This document shows, one piece after another, positions 1-10,830 of a stretch of DNA of 64,000 nucleotides (position 1 is its first letter; every line of letters starts with the position of its first letter). Source of the DNA: Cladobotryum mycophilum (taxonomy: Eukaryota > Ascomycota > Sordariomycetes > Hypocreales > Hypocreaceae). Under the pieces are notes generated by a model. It made no database searches, was not told where the DNA came from, and worked only from the letters and a program-made list of their open reading frames with translations. Made by a program: the position numbers and the translations under genes. The stretch covers positions 1,426,001 to 1,490,000 of the forward strand of contig CM071589.1 of assembly GCA_036429605.1 (NCBI GenBank), read 5' to 3'.

Positions 1-492
1 CGACCTACCTATGGGCTCACTGGCGGAAAGAAGAAACAACTTGGTGCATGCACACTTCAAGTCAAGTCCGGTATTATTGAGCTGAACTACTGATGGGCAG
101 CAGTAGATAAAAAACGACTTTGCCACACCATCTCGTCTCATGGGCGCCTAGCGATTCTGTTTTGTATTTTATCATGACTGAACCCACCTCGCGCGCCATC
201 TCAACTCGTCTCTTGAACAATCCACAACTTTGACCTCTACCTCTACCTACTACTCGCCTTCTGATAAGCTGTGCTGTGCTGTGCTGGGTAGGGTACCCGG
301 GCCACTCTCCCTCCCTGTGGAACAAGGCCTTCTTGTTTGTTGTACGTTACAGCTCTATCCAACAAGTCTAGACAGACATTGAGAACACTTGGTCTTCATT
401 GCCAACGTCATCCATCAAATCGCATCGTGAACGCAGGCGGTGGGGACATAAGAAGCATATCAGCAAGAACGACCATCAGCCCGCTTATCAAG
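1..492. other. intergenic, upstream of PPxY protein
   Basis: No gene is supported here. The stretch from about 120 to 490 is the probable promoter and 5' leader of the gene starting at 493. A short GCTGTGCT repeat lies near 268-284. An open frame runs in from 337, but it has no ATG of good context and its composition is not protein-like. Confidence 0.5.
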
Positions 493-2683
493 ATGGATCC
501 CAACAATAGCAACATCAGCGATGGTCATCTTCATGTCCAGGGGGACGATGCCCCTCCACCACCATACTCGGAAACAGACATCTACTCCAACTCTGGCGCA
601 GGCCATCACTCTCGCTCGCCCAGCAATGCGGTGCCTTTGCATATCGACGATGGCGCATCATCAACAGGCGATGTCATCTACACTCCCCCTCTTACACCGC
701 GGACATCAACCATCAGCCCTCAGCAGACTGGTGCAGCGCTCTACTTTGAATCTCGCCCTGCCCCTCCGCCGGTAGCACCTCAGAACCATGCTGCTCTAGC
801 ACCCGTCATCCATCCCGTCAGCGTAAACGACGATTCACTGCCGGATGACTTTCCTTATCAGAATGAGTGGGCAGCTCGTGATGTTACCCCTCAGGACTGG
901 GCAACCTTTGTCAACTATCTGCTTCCGGACCACACGACCAGGGGCAATGAAGCCGCTTTGCATCGAAAGCTTCAGACAGAAAGCGACTCGGAGTCTGCCA
1001 GCGCGGGTGGGGGTGTATCCCAGGTGGAAGCACAGTTGGGTCAGGTTCGAGACACGGCGTCCGGCGGTAGCCTAAACACTGCTCAGCGAAGGGGGATGTT
1101 GAGGCCACTATTCAGCAGTGGAACGATGGCTTCTTTGGCCCTCGACACATCACGGTCCGCCTTGAAACGCCGAGGAACCAGATGCCACAAATGCCTGGTA
1201 CTTTCAGTCCCAACTTGGACGACCCGAGCGTCGGTGCTGCATCAGGTGAACGTCAAACTCAGGGGCAGCCTCAGTCTACCCGGTGGCCTGGATTTGGTGG
1301 CCTGCGCATCGATCAGGATAGTATCCGATACGGAAACGATTTTGTCGCAGATTCAAATGGGCTACGCATTGGAAACTTGATTATGGACCACAACGGAATC
1401 CGGATGCATAGAAATGGCCCTGGTGAGCAGCAGTCTGGCACCACCGGTCCTGCACCAAACGCTGGCCAGCCAAGACCTCCCGTTGGAACACCGTTTGGTT
1501 ATGCGTCTAATCACGATGATGGAGTTGAACTTCGAGGTCGACGCATTCACCATTACGAGGGTGGTGTGGACAAGGAAAAACATGAACGATCACCATCTGT
1601 CTCGTCGGTCTCGTCTAGCTCATCCTCCAGCTCAGACTCTTCCATTGGTTCCCTGCCAGACTACGACCATATGCCACAAAATACTCTGCCCCTATACATC
1701 ACCCGCCTCCAGAACTGGACTCAACATCCTGACGAGATTCGCACTAGGAGTGATGTCAAACAACTCAAGACGGAACTCAAGGCCATTGCCAAAAGCGACG
1801 ATGTCTCTAACCCATCTCTAGATAAGAAGGCACTCAAAACCCAGATCAAGGCCTTGCAGTCTCAGTGGAAGCAAATCAAGAGGCAGCAAAAGAGGGAGCG
1901 CCGAGAAAAGAAGAGAGAACGTCGGGATAGGAGGAGAGCCGAGAGAAAGGAGAAGAAGCAGCACCGAAAAGAATTGAGAAAGGCACGCAAGGAGGCAAGA
2001 CATGGACACCCTCCTCCGCCACAGCCGCATCCTATTCCGGCCATACCGCCATTGCCACCAATGCCTTCAAATGCACCTCCACCACTCAACTCTTTCATGC
2101 CCCCTATTCCTCCTGTACCGCAAATGAACACCAGGCCGAGCTGGGGAAGCTCCAATTATGGCCGTCCAAGAGGGGCTGCCACAGCTCTTGTCGAGGCGGA
2201 GGCTTCTTTGGCTCTTCCGCCGGCATGTTTGGTCATCGTCATCCTCCGGGCTGCAATGGCAATCACTCTGGGGATCACGGCCCGTTTGGTCCCAATGGCC
2301 CCTTTGGAGAACATGGTCCATTCGGACCCAGTGGCCCATTTGGCAGCGGCGGAGTCTTTAGTAATAGGGCAGGCTGGAATGGGCAAGGCGCTAGTCGTTC
2401 TGTGCCGGGCTCGTGGCCTGACGATAAGAAGGAGGCCGCTAGCAAGGGATTTTCGGATGAAGCGCCATCACCAGGACCTATTGCCGCTGCCAAATACCGT
2501 GCCATGGCTGACATTGAAGCGGCCATCGATCAGCAAGCAGCAGCAGCGTCGAGGCTTGGGCCAGGTCCACATAGGGACGCATTGGAAAACGTTGTGAGGG
2601 AATTGACGGGTAATTTGGATCAGATGCGCTTGGAGGCCGATGAAGCCTATGCGAGGGATCTAGCCAAGGATGGGGGTCAGTGA
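493..2683 (+). CDS. proline-rich PPxY protein, unknown function
   Basis: About 730 residues once two frame breaks are bridged. I know the type as a widespread hypothetical protein of filamentous ascomycetes and give it no function. The start at 493 has a good context (CAAGATGG). A PPPY motif at residues 22-25 is the classic ligand of WW domains such as those of Rsp5/Nedd4 ubiquitin ligases. A conserved block with WNDGFFGPR follows near residue 210. A long Lys/Arg/Glu-rich, probably coiled-coil segment spans about residues 440-505, then comes a proline-rich stretch and four GPFG units near 2277-2345. The reading frame shifts at G1091-1095 and again at G2172-2175. One extra G at each run makes a single frame to the TGA at 2681-2683 with a length divisible by three. 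I see no membrane segment. It may be an adaptor or scaffold, which is inference. Confidence 0.75.
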
Positions 2684-3325
2684 TGGTATCATGATACATG
2701 GGCAGCATGAAAAGAAAAGGTACGGGGCTTTGGGGAATGTTAAGAACGATACATGATGCTTGGGGTTTCTTGGTATGGTACCTAGGAGCTTTAGCTATAA
2801 GGACTGGGCGTCAGGAGTTGGTATTTTATTTTTTTTACAAAGGGAATGCACAGACTGCGAGTATGGATTGGGTGCATCATGTGTAAAAGGATACCAGATC
2901 TCAAGAATTAGTATCGAACTCTTTCGATTTATAAGGATATTTGAAATGTCAAACTCCCTCTTTTTAATAAGACTGTTTACTTGTATCTTCGTGTCCGGAA
3001 GGGGGAATGAGATGTTGGATATGATAATGTCATGGTCAGAGATGTAGTATAATACCAGCAGAGCTCTCGTAACTTGAATATCAACAATCTGCCTTTTTTA
3101 ATCTTTTAGGTGTAATTTCCATAACCTCATGGTGTGTGCTACTTTTTATCTATTTCCATTCCCCCTCCCGTAGAATTCCCCTCTTGACAACCTAATTTCT
3201 CTCTCTCATGATACAGCATCTCCTATATCACTATAGGATCAACACTCCTTTTTCGGTTTTTTTTTCTTCCTTCCTTCTTGCTTTCTTTCTTGCTTTCTTT
3301 TTCTCTCCAGCTAAACAAAGCACCC
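2684..3325. other. intergenic, two converging 3' ends
   Basis: The 3' flanks of the PPxY gene and of NAA10 meet here. A T/C-rich run (about 3255-3310) lies next to the NAA10 stop. Nothing coding is visible. Confidence 0.5.
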
Positions 3326-4371
3326 CTAATGCTTACTCTCATCCTTTTCCACCAACTCCCCTACTCCCAGACCCCTTCCCACCGCAACCTTGACTTTCTT
3401 CCCCCCAACCTCTGGATCCCTCCCTACCTCACCCACAGCCTCACCTTCATCCACGCCATCACTTTTCGTCGTCGTCGCGGCCGTCGCAGCCGTCGTGCCA
3501 TTCGCCTGCTTACTGCTCTTCTTCGTCTTCGTCTTCAAATTCCCATCCTTATCTTTTCCCTCTCCCTCTCCCTCTCCCTCCTCCTCGTCATCATCGTCGT
3601 CGTCAGACTCGTCAGCCATGGAGAGGGCCAGGGCGCGCACGCCCTCCAGGTCGAGGCGCATGCTAAAGGCGTCCTCCCCGTCGGCGTAGTACTTTGCTTC
3701 CGTCTTTTCGTTCTTGAAGCCGAGGGTGTCTTCGTAGAGGTGTCGGGCGGCGACGTTGGAGACGCGGACGTGGAGGGAGACGTATTTGGCTTGGAAGGTT
3801 TCTACCATGGCGAGTTCTAGTCGCGCACACGCACATGTTTCCGTTAGCATTTTCTGTAACCCCCCTTGGTTTCCATCTAGAGCTCAGTGCATAGAGAGAG
3901 CTGAAATGTGTTTTTTTGTTTTTCTTTCTTTCTTTCTTTCCTTCTTTTTTTTTGTCATCCCATACTCCTTCAAAAAAGAAGAAGAAAAAGACGAAGAAAC
4001 GAAAGAAAGAAAGAAAGGAGAGAGAGAGAGAGAAAGAAAAAAAAAGGGCACAACGTACGACTCTGCCTCATCAACTTCTCCGCAATACCCAACCTCCTAT
4101 GCGTCCTCATGACGCTCAAGCTCGTGATATGTCCATGCGGCACCCCGTCCGCCGGCTCCTCCTCCATCTTGGCCAGCACGTAGCCCACAATCTTGGGGTA
4201 GTCGTATGCGCCCCTGCGCGGGCGGGAGACGTCGACGGCCACGTAGCTGAGCTGCGGCCACGAGAGCGCGTGGTAGAGGTAGTATTTTAGGAAGTAGTTC
4301 TCGGGCAGGTTCTCCAGGTTGGCGTGCTGGATGAGGGGCAGGTCAGCCGAGGTGAGGACGCGGATATCCAT
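3326..4371 (-). CDS. NAA10: N-alpha-acetyltransferase catalytic subunit NAA10 (ARD1)
   Basis: Catalytic subunit of the ribosome-associated NatA complex, which acetylates the N-terminus of nascent proteins after methionine removal. Two exons are inferred: 4371-4059 and 3816-3326, joined across a 242-base intron (GTACGT donor, TAG acceptor), giving 267 residues. Exon 1 starts MDIR and carries the GNAT fold with the acetyl-CoA loop RRLGIA near residue 94. Exon 2 carries the family signatures YVSLHVR and KYYADGEDAF. After the catalytic domain comes an acidic run (six Asp, then Glu/Gly repeats) and a Lys/Thr/Ala-rich tail of roughly 90 residues, longer than the human tail. The intron is unusually long for this window and holds a GA/AAAG-rich low-complexity tract. 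Family identity is very sure; the exon junction rests on the restored KLMRQSQLAM reading. Confidence 0.93.
3895..4048 (+). repeat. low-complexity tracts inside NAA10 intron
   Basis: The plus strand shows CTTT repeats near 3922-3950 followed by AAG/GAAA/GA-rich sequence to 4048. All of it lies within the proposed NAA10 intron, so on the transcribed strand it gives long pyrimidine and purine blocks before the acceptor. Confidence 0.8.
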
Positions 4372-4962
4372 GGTGGGCTGCGTTGTGTGTTGTGCGTGTG
4401 CGTGTGCGTGTGCGTGTGCGGGGTGCGAGACTCCAAGGTTGACGAGGTCAAGGGCGGGAGGAGGGAATTGAGGATCAAATCTGGCGGGCCGATGCGCTCA
4501 GAGTGTATAGAGGATGGACGAGGAATGGGGAAAAGGTAAGTGTGTTGTGTTGCTCGACAGACAACAGGTAAGTGGTGCGCTCCAAGGTGAAGGGACGTTG
4601 GAGGTTGAAGCTTAATCCAAAATCTGACCCCACCAAAACCCGCCGTGGGTCCTCGTCCTTGAAACAATCATCAACGCCGGGGCCGATGCGCGGGGCATCA
4701 AACAAACACGGAGGAACATCCGAATCTCCATAACCTCGTAATAATAACAATGATATATAAAATCCATAAGTGGTTATGCATCTGAAAATCTATTCATGAT
4801 GTAGCATGTAGTAATCAGTTCAATTTGCAGCTCCTACGTACGGGCGTTTCCACCTCCAACATTCACATCATTCCACTCTTAGAAGCTCTATCAGCAGCTA
4901 TCCATCAATGTTTTCATCTTTATTCTTCGCCAAATCTATCTAGAAAGAATCTAAATCTTTCT
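4372..4962. other. NAA10 promoter and MES1 3' flank
   Basis: A GTGTGC hexamer repeat (4396-4420) sits within 25-50 bases upstream of the NAA10 start, so it is in its leader or core promoter. The remainder is the 3' flank of methionyl-tRNA synthetase. No coding region is supported. Confidence 0.5.
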
Positions 4963-6894
4963 CTACTGCTCGGGCTTCTTTCCGCGAATCGGCAAATCCT
5001 TAGTCACCTCGGGAGACGGGACCGACATGCCACCCGAAGCAGACGCCTGGTCCTGAGCCTTGGGGTCCACATCGCCAGCGGCCTTTGCGGCCTCAGCAGC
5101 CTTGGCCGCCTTCTTGGCCTTCTTCTTTTCCTTTTCCTCTTGCTTCTTCTTCTTGGCAGCCTCCTCGGCAGCTCGCGTCTCAGCACTGCCTCCAAACTTG
5201 TCCTTCCACTCATTGACCTTCTTATCGTCTATTCGGCTGAAGAGGTAAGCAGCCTTGCCAATCTTGTGACCAGGCTTAATGGCATCAGCCTCCCAAGTAT
5301 CGGGAACGGAGCCCAGACTTGAGTTGAGCTGCTTGACAATGGACTCGCTAGTAGAGGGCATATATGGCGAGGCCAGGGACGCCAACAGGTGGCACAGGTT
5401 TAGGGCCAAACCAATGACGGTATTAGTTCGCTCAGGATTCTCAGCCAGGTTTGTGTTATCCAACCTAAACTGCAACAGCTCGTTTCCCTGGCTGCTAATC
5501 TCCATAATCTTCTTCACACCAGCTCGGATGTGGACCTTCTCCATGGTATCCACATATTCTCCCAAGAGCTTGTTGACACCAGCAATCCAACCAGGGAAGT
5601 CAAATGTATCATCCTTGTAAGAAGTAGTGAATTCGGGGACGGTGCTATCAAGCTTGGCATTGACAAACTTGACAATTCGGTTCACAAAGTTTCCAAAGTT
5701 GGCCAAAAGCTCGCTGTTGTTGGACAAAACAAAGGCTTGCCACTCAAACTGGGTATCACTCGTTTCCGGTCGGTTTGAGAGAAGGTAGTAGCGCCAGACG
5801 GACGGCGAGAGACCAATCTCCTTGACTTGGTTGCCAAACACGCCTACACCTCTTGATTTGGAAAACTTGCCGTTTTCATAGTTGAGATATTCGGTCGTGG
5901 ACAGGTGGTTGAGCATAGACCAGTTGTAGCCAGTTCCAATTTCAGAGCCAGGGAAAATGCAAGAGTGGAATGGCACGTTGTCTTTGCCCATAAACTGGTA
6001 AAGGGTGACTTCCTCGGGGTTCTTCCACCACTCCTCCCACTTATCGGTGTAGTTGGCCGTGATGGAGGGGTATCCGATACAAGCGTCAAACCAAACGTAA
6101 ATAACCTTCTTTTCATAGCCAGGAAGAGGAACAGGCACACCCCACTTGAGATCTCTTGTGATGCTGCGTGGCTCAAGGCCCTTTGTAAGCCAAGACTGGG
6201 TGATGGAGATGGCATTCTGCGGCCACTCAAATTTCTTGTGAGCTTCGCTAAACCATTTCTCCAGATCGGGCTGCAGCTTGTCGAGACGGAGGTAGATGTG
6301 GGTAGTGTCTTTGGGAACAGGCGTAGCACCATCAACCTTGCACTTTGGGTTGATAAGCTCGAGGGGGTCCAGCAAGCTTCCGCACTTGTCGCACTGGTCT
6401 CCCCTGGCATCATCGTAGGAGCACTTTGGGCATGTTCCCTCGACGAATCGATCAGCCAGATATGATTCGTGCTTCTCGCAGTAAGGCTGCTTCGTAGTTC
6501 GCTCCTCGAGGAAGCCGTTCTCGTGAAGCTTCAAGAAGATGTCCTGGACGATTTCCGTCTGCTTCTCCGTCGAGGTTCGCCCAAAGTAGTCGAACCCAAT
6601 CTCGAACCAGTCATAGACCTCCTTGTGCTTGACGTGGAACTCGTCGCAAAGCTCTTTGGGGGTCTGGCCGGTCTCAAGGGCCTTGGTCTCGGTTGCTGTG
6701 CCGTACTCGTCGGTGCCGCAGATGAACAAGGTCGGTCGATCGCGGAGCTTGCTGAAACGAGAGTAAACGTCTGCGCTGAGAACACTGCCGACAACATTTC
6801 CCAGATGAGGAACGTTGTTCACATAAGGCAGCGCACTTGTAATCAGAGTGTTTCTCTTTCCCTTGACGGGAAGGATGGGATTTTCGACAGCCAT
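4963..6894 (-). CDS. MES1: methionyl-tRNA synthetase, cytoplasmic
   Basis: Charges tRNA-Met with methionine for initiation and elongation. It is an uninterrupted reading frame of 643 residues. I chose the ATG at 6894 (MAVENP). The in-frame stretch upstream is only an Arg/Glu-encoding GA repeat and looks like leader. The class I signatures are present: the HIGH-type PHLGN after NTLITSALPYVNN, the KMSKS-type KFSKSRG, a zinc-knuckle region with paired cysteines (CPKCSYDD and CDKC), and the anticodon-binding domain. The last 75 or so residues are a Lys/Ala/Glu-rich tail (KKKKQEEKEKKKAKK) that may aid tRNA binding; this is inference. There is no N-terminal mitochondrial presequence, so it is the cytosolic enzyme. 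It is divergent from LTO1 with about 560 bases between the starts. Confidence 0.97.
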   Translation of the reverse strand: MAVENPILPVKGKRNTLITSALPYVNNVPHLGNVVGSVLSADVYSRFSKLRDRPTLFICGTDEYGTATETKALETGQTPKELCDEFHVKHKEVYDWFEIGFDYFGRTSTEKQTEIVQDIFLKLHENGFLEERTTKQPYCEKHESYLADRFVEGTCPKCSYDDARGDQCDKCGSLLDPLELINPKCKVDGATPVPKDTTHIYLRLDKLQPDLEKWFSEAHKKFEWPQNAISITQSWLTKGLEPRSITRDLKWGVPVPLPGYEKKVIYVWFDACIGYPSITANYTDKWEEWWKNPEEVTLYQFMGKDNVPFHSCIFPGSEIGTGYNWSMLNHLSTTEYLNYENGKFSKSRGVGVFGNQVKEIGLSPSVWRYYLLSNRPETSDTQFEWQAFVLSNNSELLANFGNFVNRIVKFVNAKLDSTVPEFTTSYKDDTFDFPGWIAGVNKLLGEYVDTMEKVHIRAGVKKIMEISSQGNELLQFRLDNTNLAENPERTNTVIGLALNLCHLLASLASPYMPSTSESIVKQLNSSLGSVPDTWEADAIKPGHKIGKAAYLFSRIDDKKVNEWKDKFGGSAETRAAEEAAKKKKQEEKEKKKAKKAAKAAEAAKAAGDVDPKAQDQASASGGMSVPSPEVTKDLPIRGKKPEQ

Positions 6895-7457
6895 GGCGTG
6901 ATGACCCCTGGGACTGTTTTCTCTCTCTCTCTCCCTTTCTCTCTTTCGGTCTCTTTTGGTTTCCAAACAAAAAACAGGTCTAAAAAAGAAAAAAGGATAT
7001 CTCTTCAACACTTATTTATGCACCCGTCCCAGAAAGTCAGAGCACGCAATGATGTATCAATCAATGGATTCGAATCGGCATGCCCCGGTGTGGATGACTA
7101 GATGACAAAGGGCGTAGGTGAAGACGACAAGGTTGACATTTGACATTTGACATGGTGGGACGAAAGGAACGATATTGGCATTTTTGCCCCGCCATTGAGC
7201 TCATTATGCAATGGCGGGGTGGTTGCCCAAAAACAAAAATTCCGTGGTCGCCCCTTCCCCTCCCTTCAGTGGCCGCTGCTTGCTGCACGCACTTTGACAG
7301 CGCCCGTTGAAAAGCCTATAGTAGCCATTATTAGTCACAACCAGAGCCGCCGAGATCGCTTCAACCAAAGGAAACTCGAAGAAAACACCAGAAAAGCCCC
7401 ACAAGATAATCAGAAAACAAGGAAAAGAAAAGAAAAGAAAAAAAAGTAAAAAGAAAA
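6895..7457. promoter_or_regulatory. divergent MES1/LTO1 intergenic region
   Basis: Shared upstream region of two divergently read translation genes. It holds the GA repeat next to MES1, a TGACATTTGACATTTGACAT triple repeat near 7134-7152, and an A/G-rich leader with AAAAG units just before the LTO1 ATG. A shared promoter is inference from position only. Confidence 0.5.
6918..6952 (+). repeat. CT/GA repeat in MES1 leader
   Basis: A TC-rich run on the plus strand, GA-rich in the gene's sense. It begins about 25 bases before the MES1 start codon, so it is probably part of the 5' UTR or core promoter. Confidence 0.75.
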
Positions 7458-7906
7458 ATGTCGTCAGATCCATTAGATGACGTCTTCACTCTCGAAGACC
7501 AATTCTACACTGAAGGCTACAACCAAGGCTTCAAAGATGGCGCCCAAGCCGGCAGGATAGAAGGCCGCTCACTCGGCATGGAAAAGGGCTTCGAAAAGTT
7601 CCTCGAAAGCGGCCGCCTCGCAGGGAGGTCTCTGGTCTGGCTAAACCGCCTTCCGCAAAAGAACAAAACCGAGGCTGCTGGTCCGTCGTCGAGTGTGGGG
7701 GCTCCGTCAGCCAGCCTGCGGAATCGTGCACCTTACCACCGCTCCCGGCCAATGCGAGACTGGAGAAGAACGTCAGGTTGCTGTATGCCTTAGTAGAGCC
7801 CGATACGCTATCGACGCAAAACACGGATGAGGCCGTGCAGGACTTTGACGATCGGGTCAAGAGAGCTCAGGGAAAGGCCAAGATCGTTGAGCGAATCATC
7901 AACTAA
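7458..7906 (+). CDS. LTO1: LTO1-like Fe-S adaptor (deca-GX3 protein)
   Basis: LTO1 works with YAE1 as an adaptor that delivers Fe-S clusters to the ribosome-recycling ATPase Rli1/ABCE1. About 149 residues once one frame break is bridged. The N-terminal half shows the deca-GX3 pattern, glycines four residues apart (EGYNQGFKDGAQAGRIEGR). It then runs GMEKGFEKFLESGRLAGRS. The frame breaks at G7697-7701. One extra G leads straight into LPPLPANARLEKNVRLLY and on to the TAA at 7904-7906. YAE1 itself also has GX3 repeats, but the FTLEDQFYTEGY start fits LTO1 better. There is no intron. Confidence 0.82.
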
Positions 7907-8122
7907 GGGGCTTCATGAACTCGACAAAACTTTCTTGCCATATAGCCATCTATCGGCATGCTCACCAGTTGGATATCCGTGTGACGGAGTTGGAGTTTGG
8001 GATTTGTTTAGACAAAAAGGGGGCACCAATTTGTAGACCATAAGACGCAACAAAACAGAAATTCTATAGCCCATCATCCTCTTCCTATATTTATGTACAC
8101 AACCACAACCTGCAATACCCTC

Positions 8123-8897
8123 TCATTTGAACGTCCTGCAAGGGTAGCTACTCGAAATTGTCAGTGAATCCACTCTTCCGGGGGAAAACGTTTACTCCTT
8201 TTCACAACAAGTCAACTCACCTTGGGCCGTACGTCTGCTCCTCATTAATCTCATACTTGTGCACATCCCACGCTCCAGACGACAAGCTCTGCCCGCTCGG
8301 CAGCGGCGGCATCCCCTGCACAAACACGTCCTTGGCCACGTCCTTGGGCGCCTTCTCCAGGAACTTGGCCAGGCCAGTCTCGCCGTCCTGCTTGGCCGCC
8401 ACCAGGGCCTTCTCGCCCGCCTCGCCAATCAGCTCGACCTTGGGCTGCGCCGCGCTTCCGACCGTCAGGAGGGAGACGAGCTCGCCCTGGTTGACGACGC
8501 TGAGCTTCGGGTACGCCCTGCGGACGTCGCGCTTGAAGTAGGCGTTGTCCGCGATGTCGCCCGCGGGGGCAGTGACGGGGTCGTCGTAGCTCAACGGGTC
8601 CTGGGCGCCGGGCGCCGGGTTTCGGTACCAGGGGTTCAGGGGCACGCCGTTGGATCGGTTAGGGTCGATTGCGAGCCCCCTGCGGATAGTCTCCCAGATA
8701 CCGGTCGATTGGAGCGTTTGTTTCTGTTTTTTTCACCAGAAAGGTCAGCAAAAAAGCTCTTGAGATTGGGATGCGGGTTTCGTTATTGTGCAAGAGCAGC
8801 CATTGGCCGCGCAACACAATGGTTTGAGGATTGTTTGTCGTACCTTGGCGAGGGAGACCACGCCACCGGCGGCTTTGGCCACCGCTTGAGACGACAT
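8123..8897 (-). CDS. complex I 21.3 kDa subunit (NUZM/NUO-21.3 type)
   Basis: Accessory subunit of mitochondrial NADH:ubiquinone oxidoreductase found in fungi. Three exons are inferred: 8897-8844, 8723-8221 and a 13-base last exon 8135-8123. They total 570 bases and give 189 residues ending RTFK. The N-terminus MSSQAVAKAAGG is followed by LQSTGIWETIRRGLAIDPN, then by VPLNPWYRNP and DPVTAPAGDIADNAYFKRD, which match what I recall of the family. All junctions are GT-AG (GTACGA and GTGAGT donors). The tiny last exon supplies only four codons and the stop. Assignment to this subunit is from recall of the Neurospora and Yarrowia proteins. Confidence 0.85.
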
Positions 8898-9679
8898 TTT
8901 GGCGGAGCAGCGAGGTAAGTTGGTCGTTACAGTCTAGACGGGTCGATAGAGGTTGTGAGGCCATTCAAGATCGCTGTTACGGCCAGGTCAATAATTTACC
9001 CGAGGCTCTGCCGAGATCAGCTCTTGTCGCTACCCTATACCTAGTAGTTAGTCGACGTCTGTGCATGACGGAGGAGTATCCTATTTTGCTATTTTGATAA
9101 TACCATATTAGCTGTGATTGTGATAGTTTCTTCAATGTTATTTAAGATATGCTGAATATGTATAAAATTATTTTGTTTGTGGTTGTGATGGCTGATGATT
9201 TCTAGTCTTCCTTAGTACCCATCATAGGTTTGTTGAGTTATCGTAGGCTATAGGTCGAGTTGTCTTATAAACTCCTAAGTCTTTAAAACAAACCCCTCTA
9301 CTATTTAATTGAAGAATAGAGTCTATGATCTTGTCATAGATGACTTGTCTTATAGTGACCAAAAGAGCCCCGAGAAGTTAGGTCAACTGAAATCCTGCGG
9401 TTCCCATCATCCCATCGACCAGCTTCAAGCATCATAAGCGAAGATTTCAAGTCGGCCATCACGCGGTAAGGCTTCACCAGTTCAATTTCTACATATAGAA
9501 ACCTCAATCTTCGAATAAGAACAACTAATAGTATTTCCAGCGAAGCATATCATACAAGAATAACCATTGCACGCTTGCTATCACCCGCACTCACCAAACT
9601 CCTGGAACCCAAGCTATCTAGTGACTAATCAATGGAGAGAAAAACATGAATCGATTTCGCACACGGGGGGCCAATTAGA
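8898..9679. other. intergenic, AT-rich
   Basis: NUZM promoter (proximal 100-200 bases) and DOT5 3' flank. The middle, about 9080-9350, is AT-rich with no open frame of note. I see nothing else. Confidence 0.5.
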
Positions 9680-10555
9680 TCATTTATTTTCCTTGAGCTC
9701 CTCCACAAGAGCCTTGACGCGATCGACGGTGGCAGCCGGACCGCCAGGCTCTGCCACGAGGACCTTGCCCTCCTTGTCCACCACGAAGACGCCTCGCTGC
9801 GTTCCCTTAGGTTGCTTCTTAAGGCCAATGGCGGCGATTAAGGTAGCTTGAGGGTCGCAGAGGAGAGGGTAGGGAAGCTTCTGCTTCTCCTTAAAGGTTG
9901 TGTTGGCCTTGGGGGAGTCGGTGCTGAGACCATAAATGGCGAGGCCGTCGGCCGTCAGGGGCTCGTACGAGTCTCTGAAGAGGCATGCTTGGTTGGTGCC
10001 TGATGATGCGCGTCAGTATATGCATGTCGGGTAGCAGTTTAATATGTGGGAAATGACGCGATTGGTAGAAAGCGCCCCGTAAAGTAATCAAAATAGGCGC
10101 TGTAAAGGGAACGCGACTGTAGCGCAAAGGAAAATCGGGTGGAACTTACATCCTGGTGTCGAAGCCTTGGGATAAGTGAACAAGACAACACCAGACTCGC
10201 TCTCTTCAACAAGCTGCTGTAGCGTCGTCTTTTCTCCATCGTTGGTCTGGATCTCGCCGCCAAAGTCTTCGAGTGTGATAGTATCGCCAACAGCGACCTT
10301 TCCGGAGGCGGCCTTCTTGTCCTCCTTGGGCTTCTCCTTCTCCTCAACCTTCTCCTCAGTGGTAGTCTCGGGAGAAGCCTCCTTGGCCTCTTCCTTGGCG
10401 GACTTCTTGGGCTCAGGCTCAGGCTTCTTCACCTCATCCTTGGGCTTCTCTGGTGCCGCCGCTTTTTTCGACCTGCTGGCGGCCTTCTTCTTGGGCACGG
10501 GTGCCGGCACAGGTGGAGCCACTGGGGCCTTGCGCTTCCGAAGTTCGACAGGCAT
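9680..10555 (-). CDS. DOT5: nuclear thiol peroxidase, PrxQ/DOT5 type
   Basis: Atypical 2-Cys peroxiredoxin that reduces hydroperoxides using thioredoxin; the yeast relative DOT5 is nuclear. Two exons are inferred: 10555-10150 and 9999-9680 (GTAAGT donor, CAG acceptor), giving 241 residues. The first 85 residues are Lys/Pro/Ala/Glu-rich with basic clusters (RKRK, KKKAASRSKK) fitting nuclear import. The catalytic domain then shows PKASTPG and, across the splice, CTNQAC, with peroxidatic Cys136 and resolving Cys141 four residues apart as in PrxQ. The codon for the peroxidatic cysteine is itself split by the intron (T|GC). The C-terminus is KALVEELKENK. Confidence 0.92.
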
Positions 10556-10741
10556 GTTTCTTCTTTTTTTCTTGTGTTCCTCGGGAGATTTCTTCCGTCT
10601 CTTGTTACGACTAACTTTGGAGTCGCGCTCTTTGGAAGGGGTAGAGAGCTTGCTATAACAAATGCGCGCAACGTCGCCGCACTAGATATACAGAGACGGG
10701 AAAAAATAACACAATGCAAAAAAGCTGTGCGCCAGAGAGGA

Positions 10742-10830
10742 TAGGGGGGGGAGAGAGGTAGAAGAAGAAGAGAAGAGAGAGAGAGAGAAAGGAAGAAGGG
10801 GAAAGAGAGAGAGAGAGAGAGAGCGAGAGA
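10742..10830 (+). repeat. polypurine GA tract upstream of DOT5
   Basis: Nearly pure G/A over about 90 bases with only one or two interruptions. It lies 190-275 bases upstream of the DOT5 start and is CT-rich in the gene's sense, so it is a likely promoter element. Confidence 0.8.

Noticed and set aside
6895..7011. N-terminal extension of methionyl-tRNA synthetase upstream of 6894
   Set aside because: The extra residues are an Arg/Glu run from a GA repeat plus Phe runs. MAVENP is the natural start and no targeting peptide is formed.
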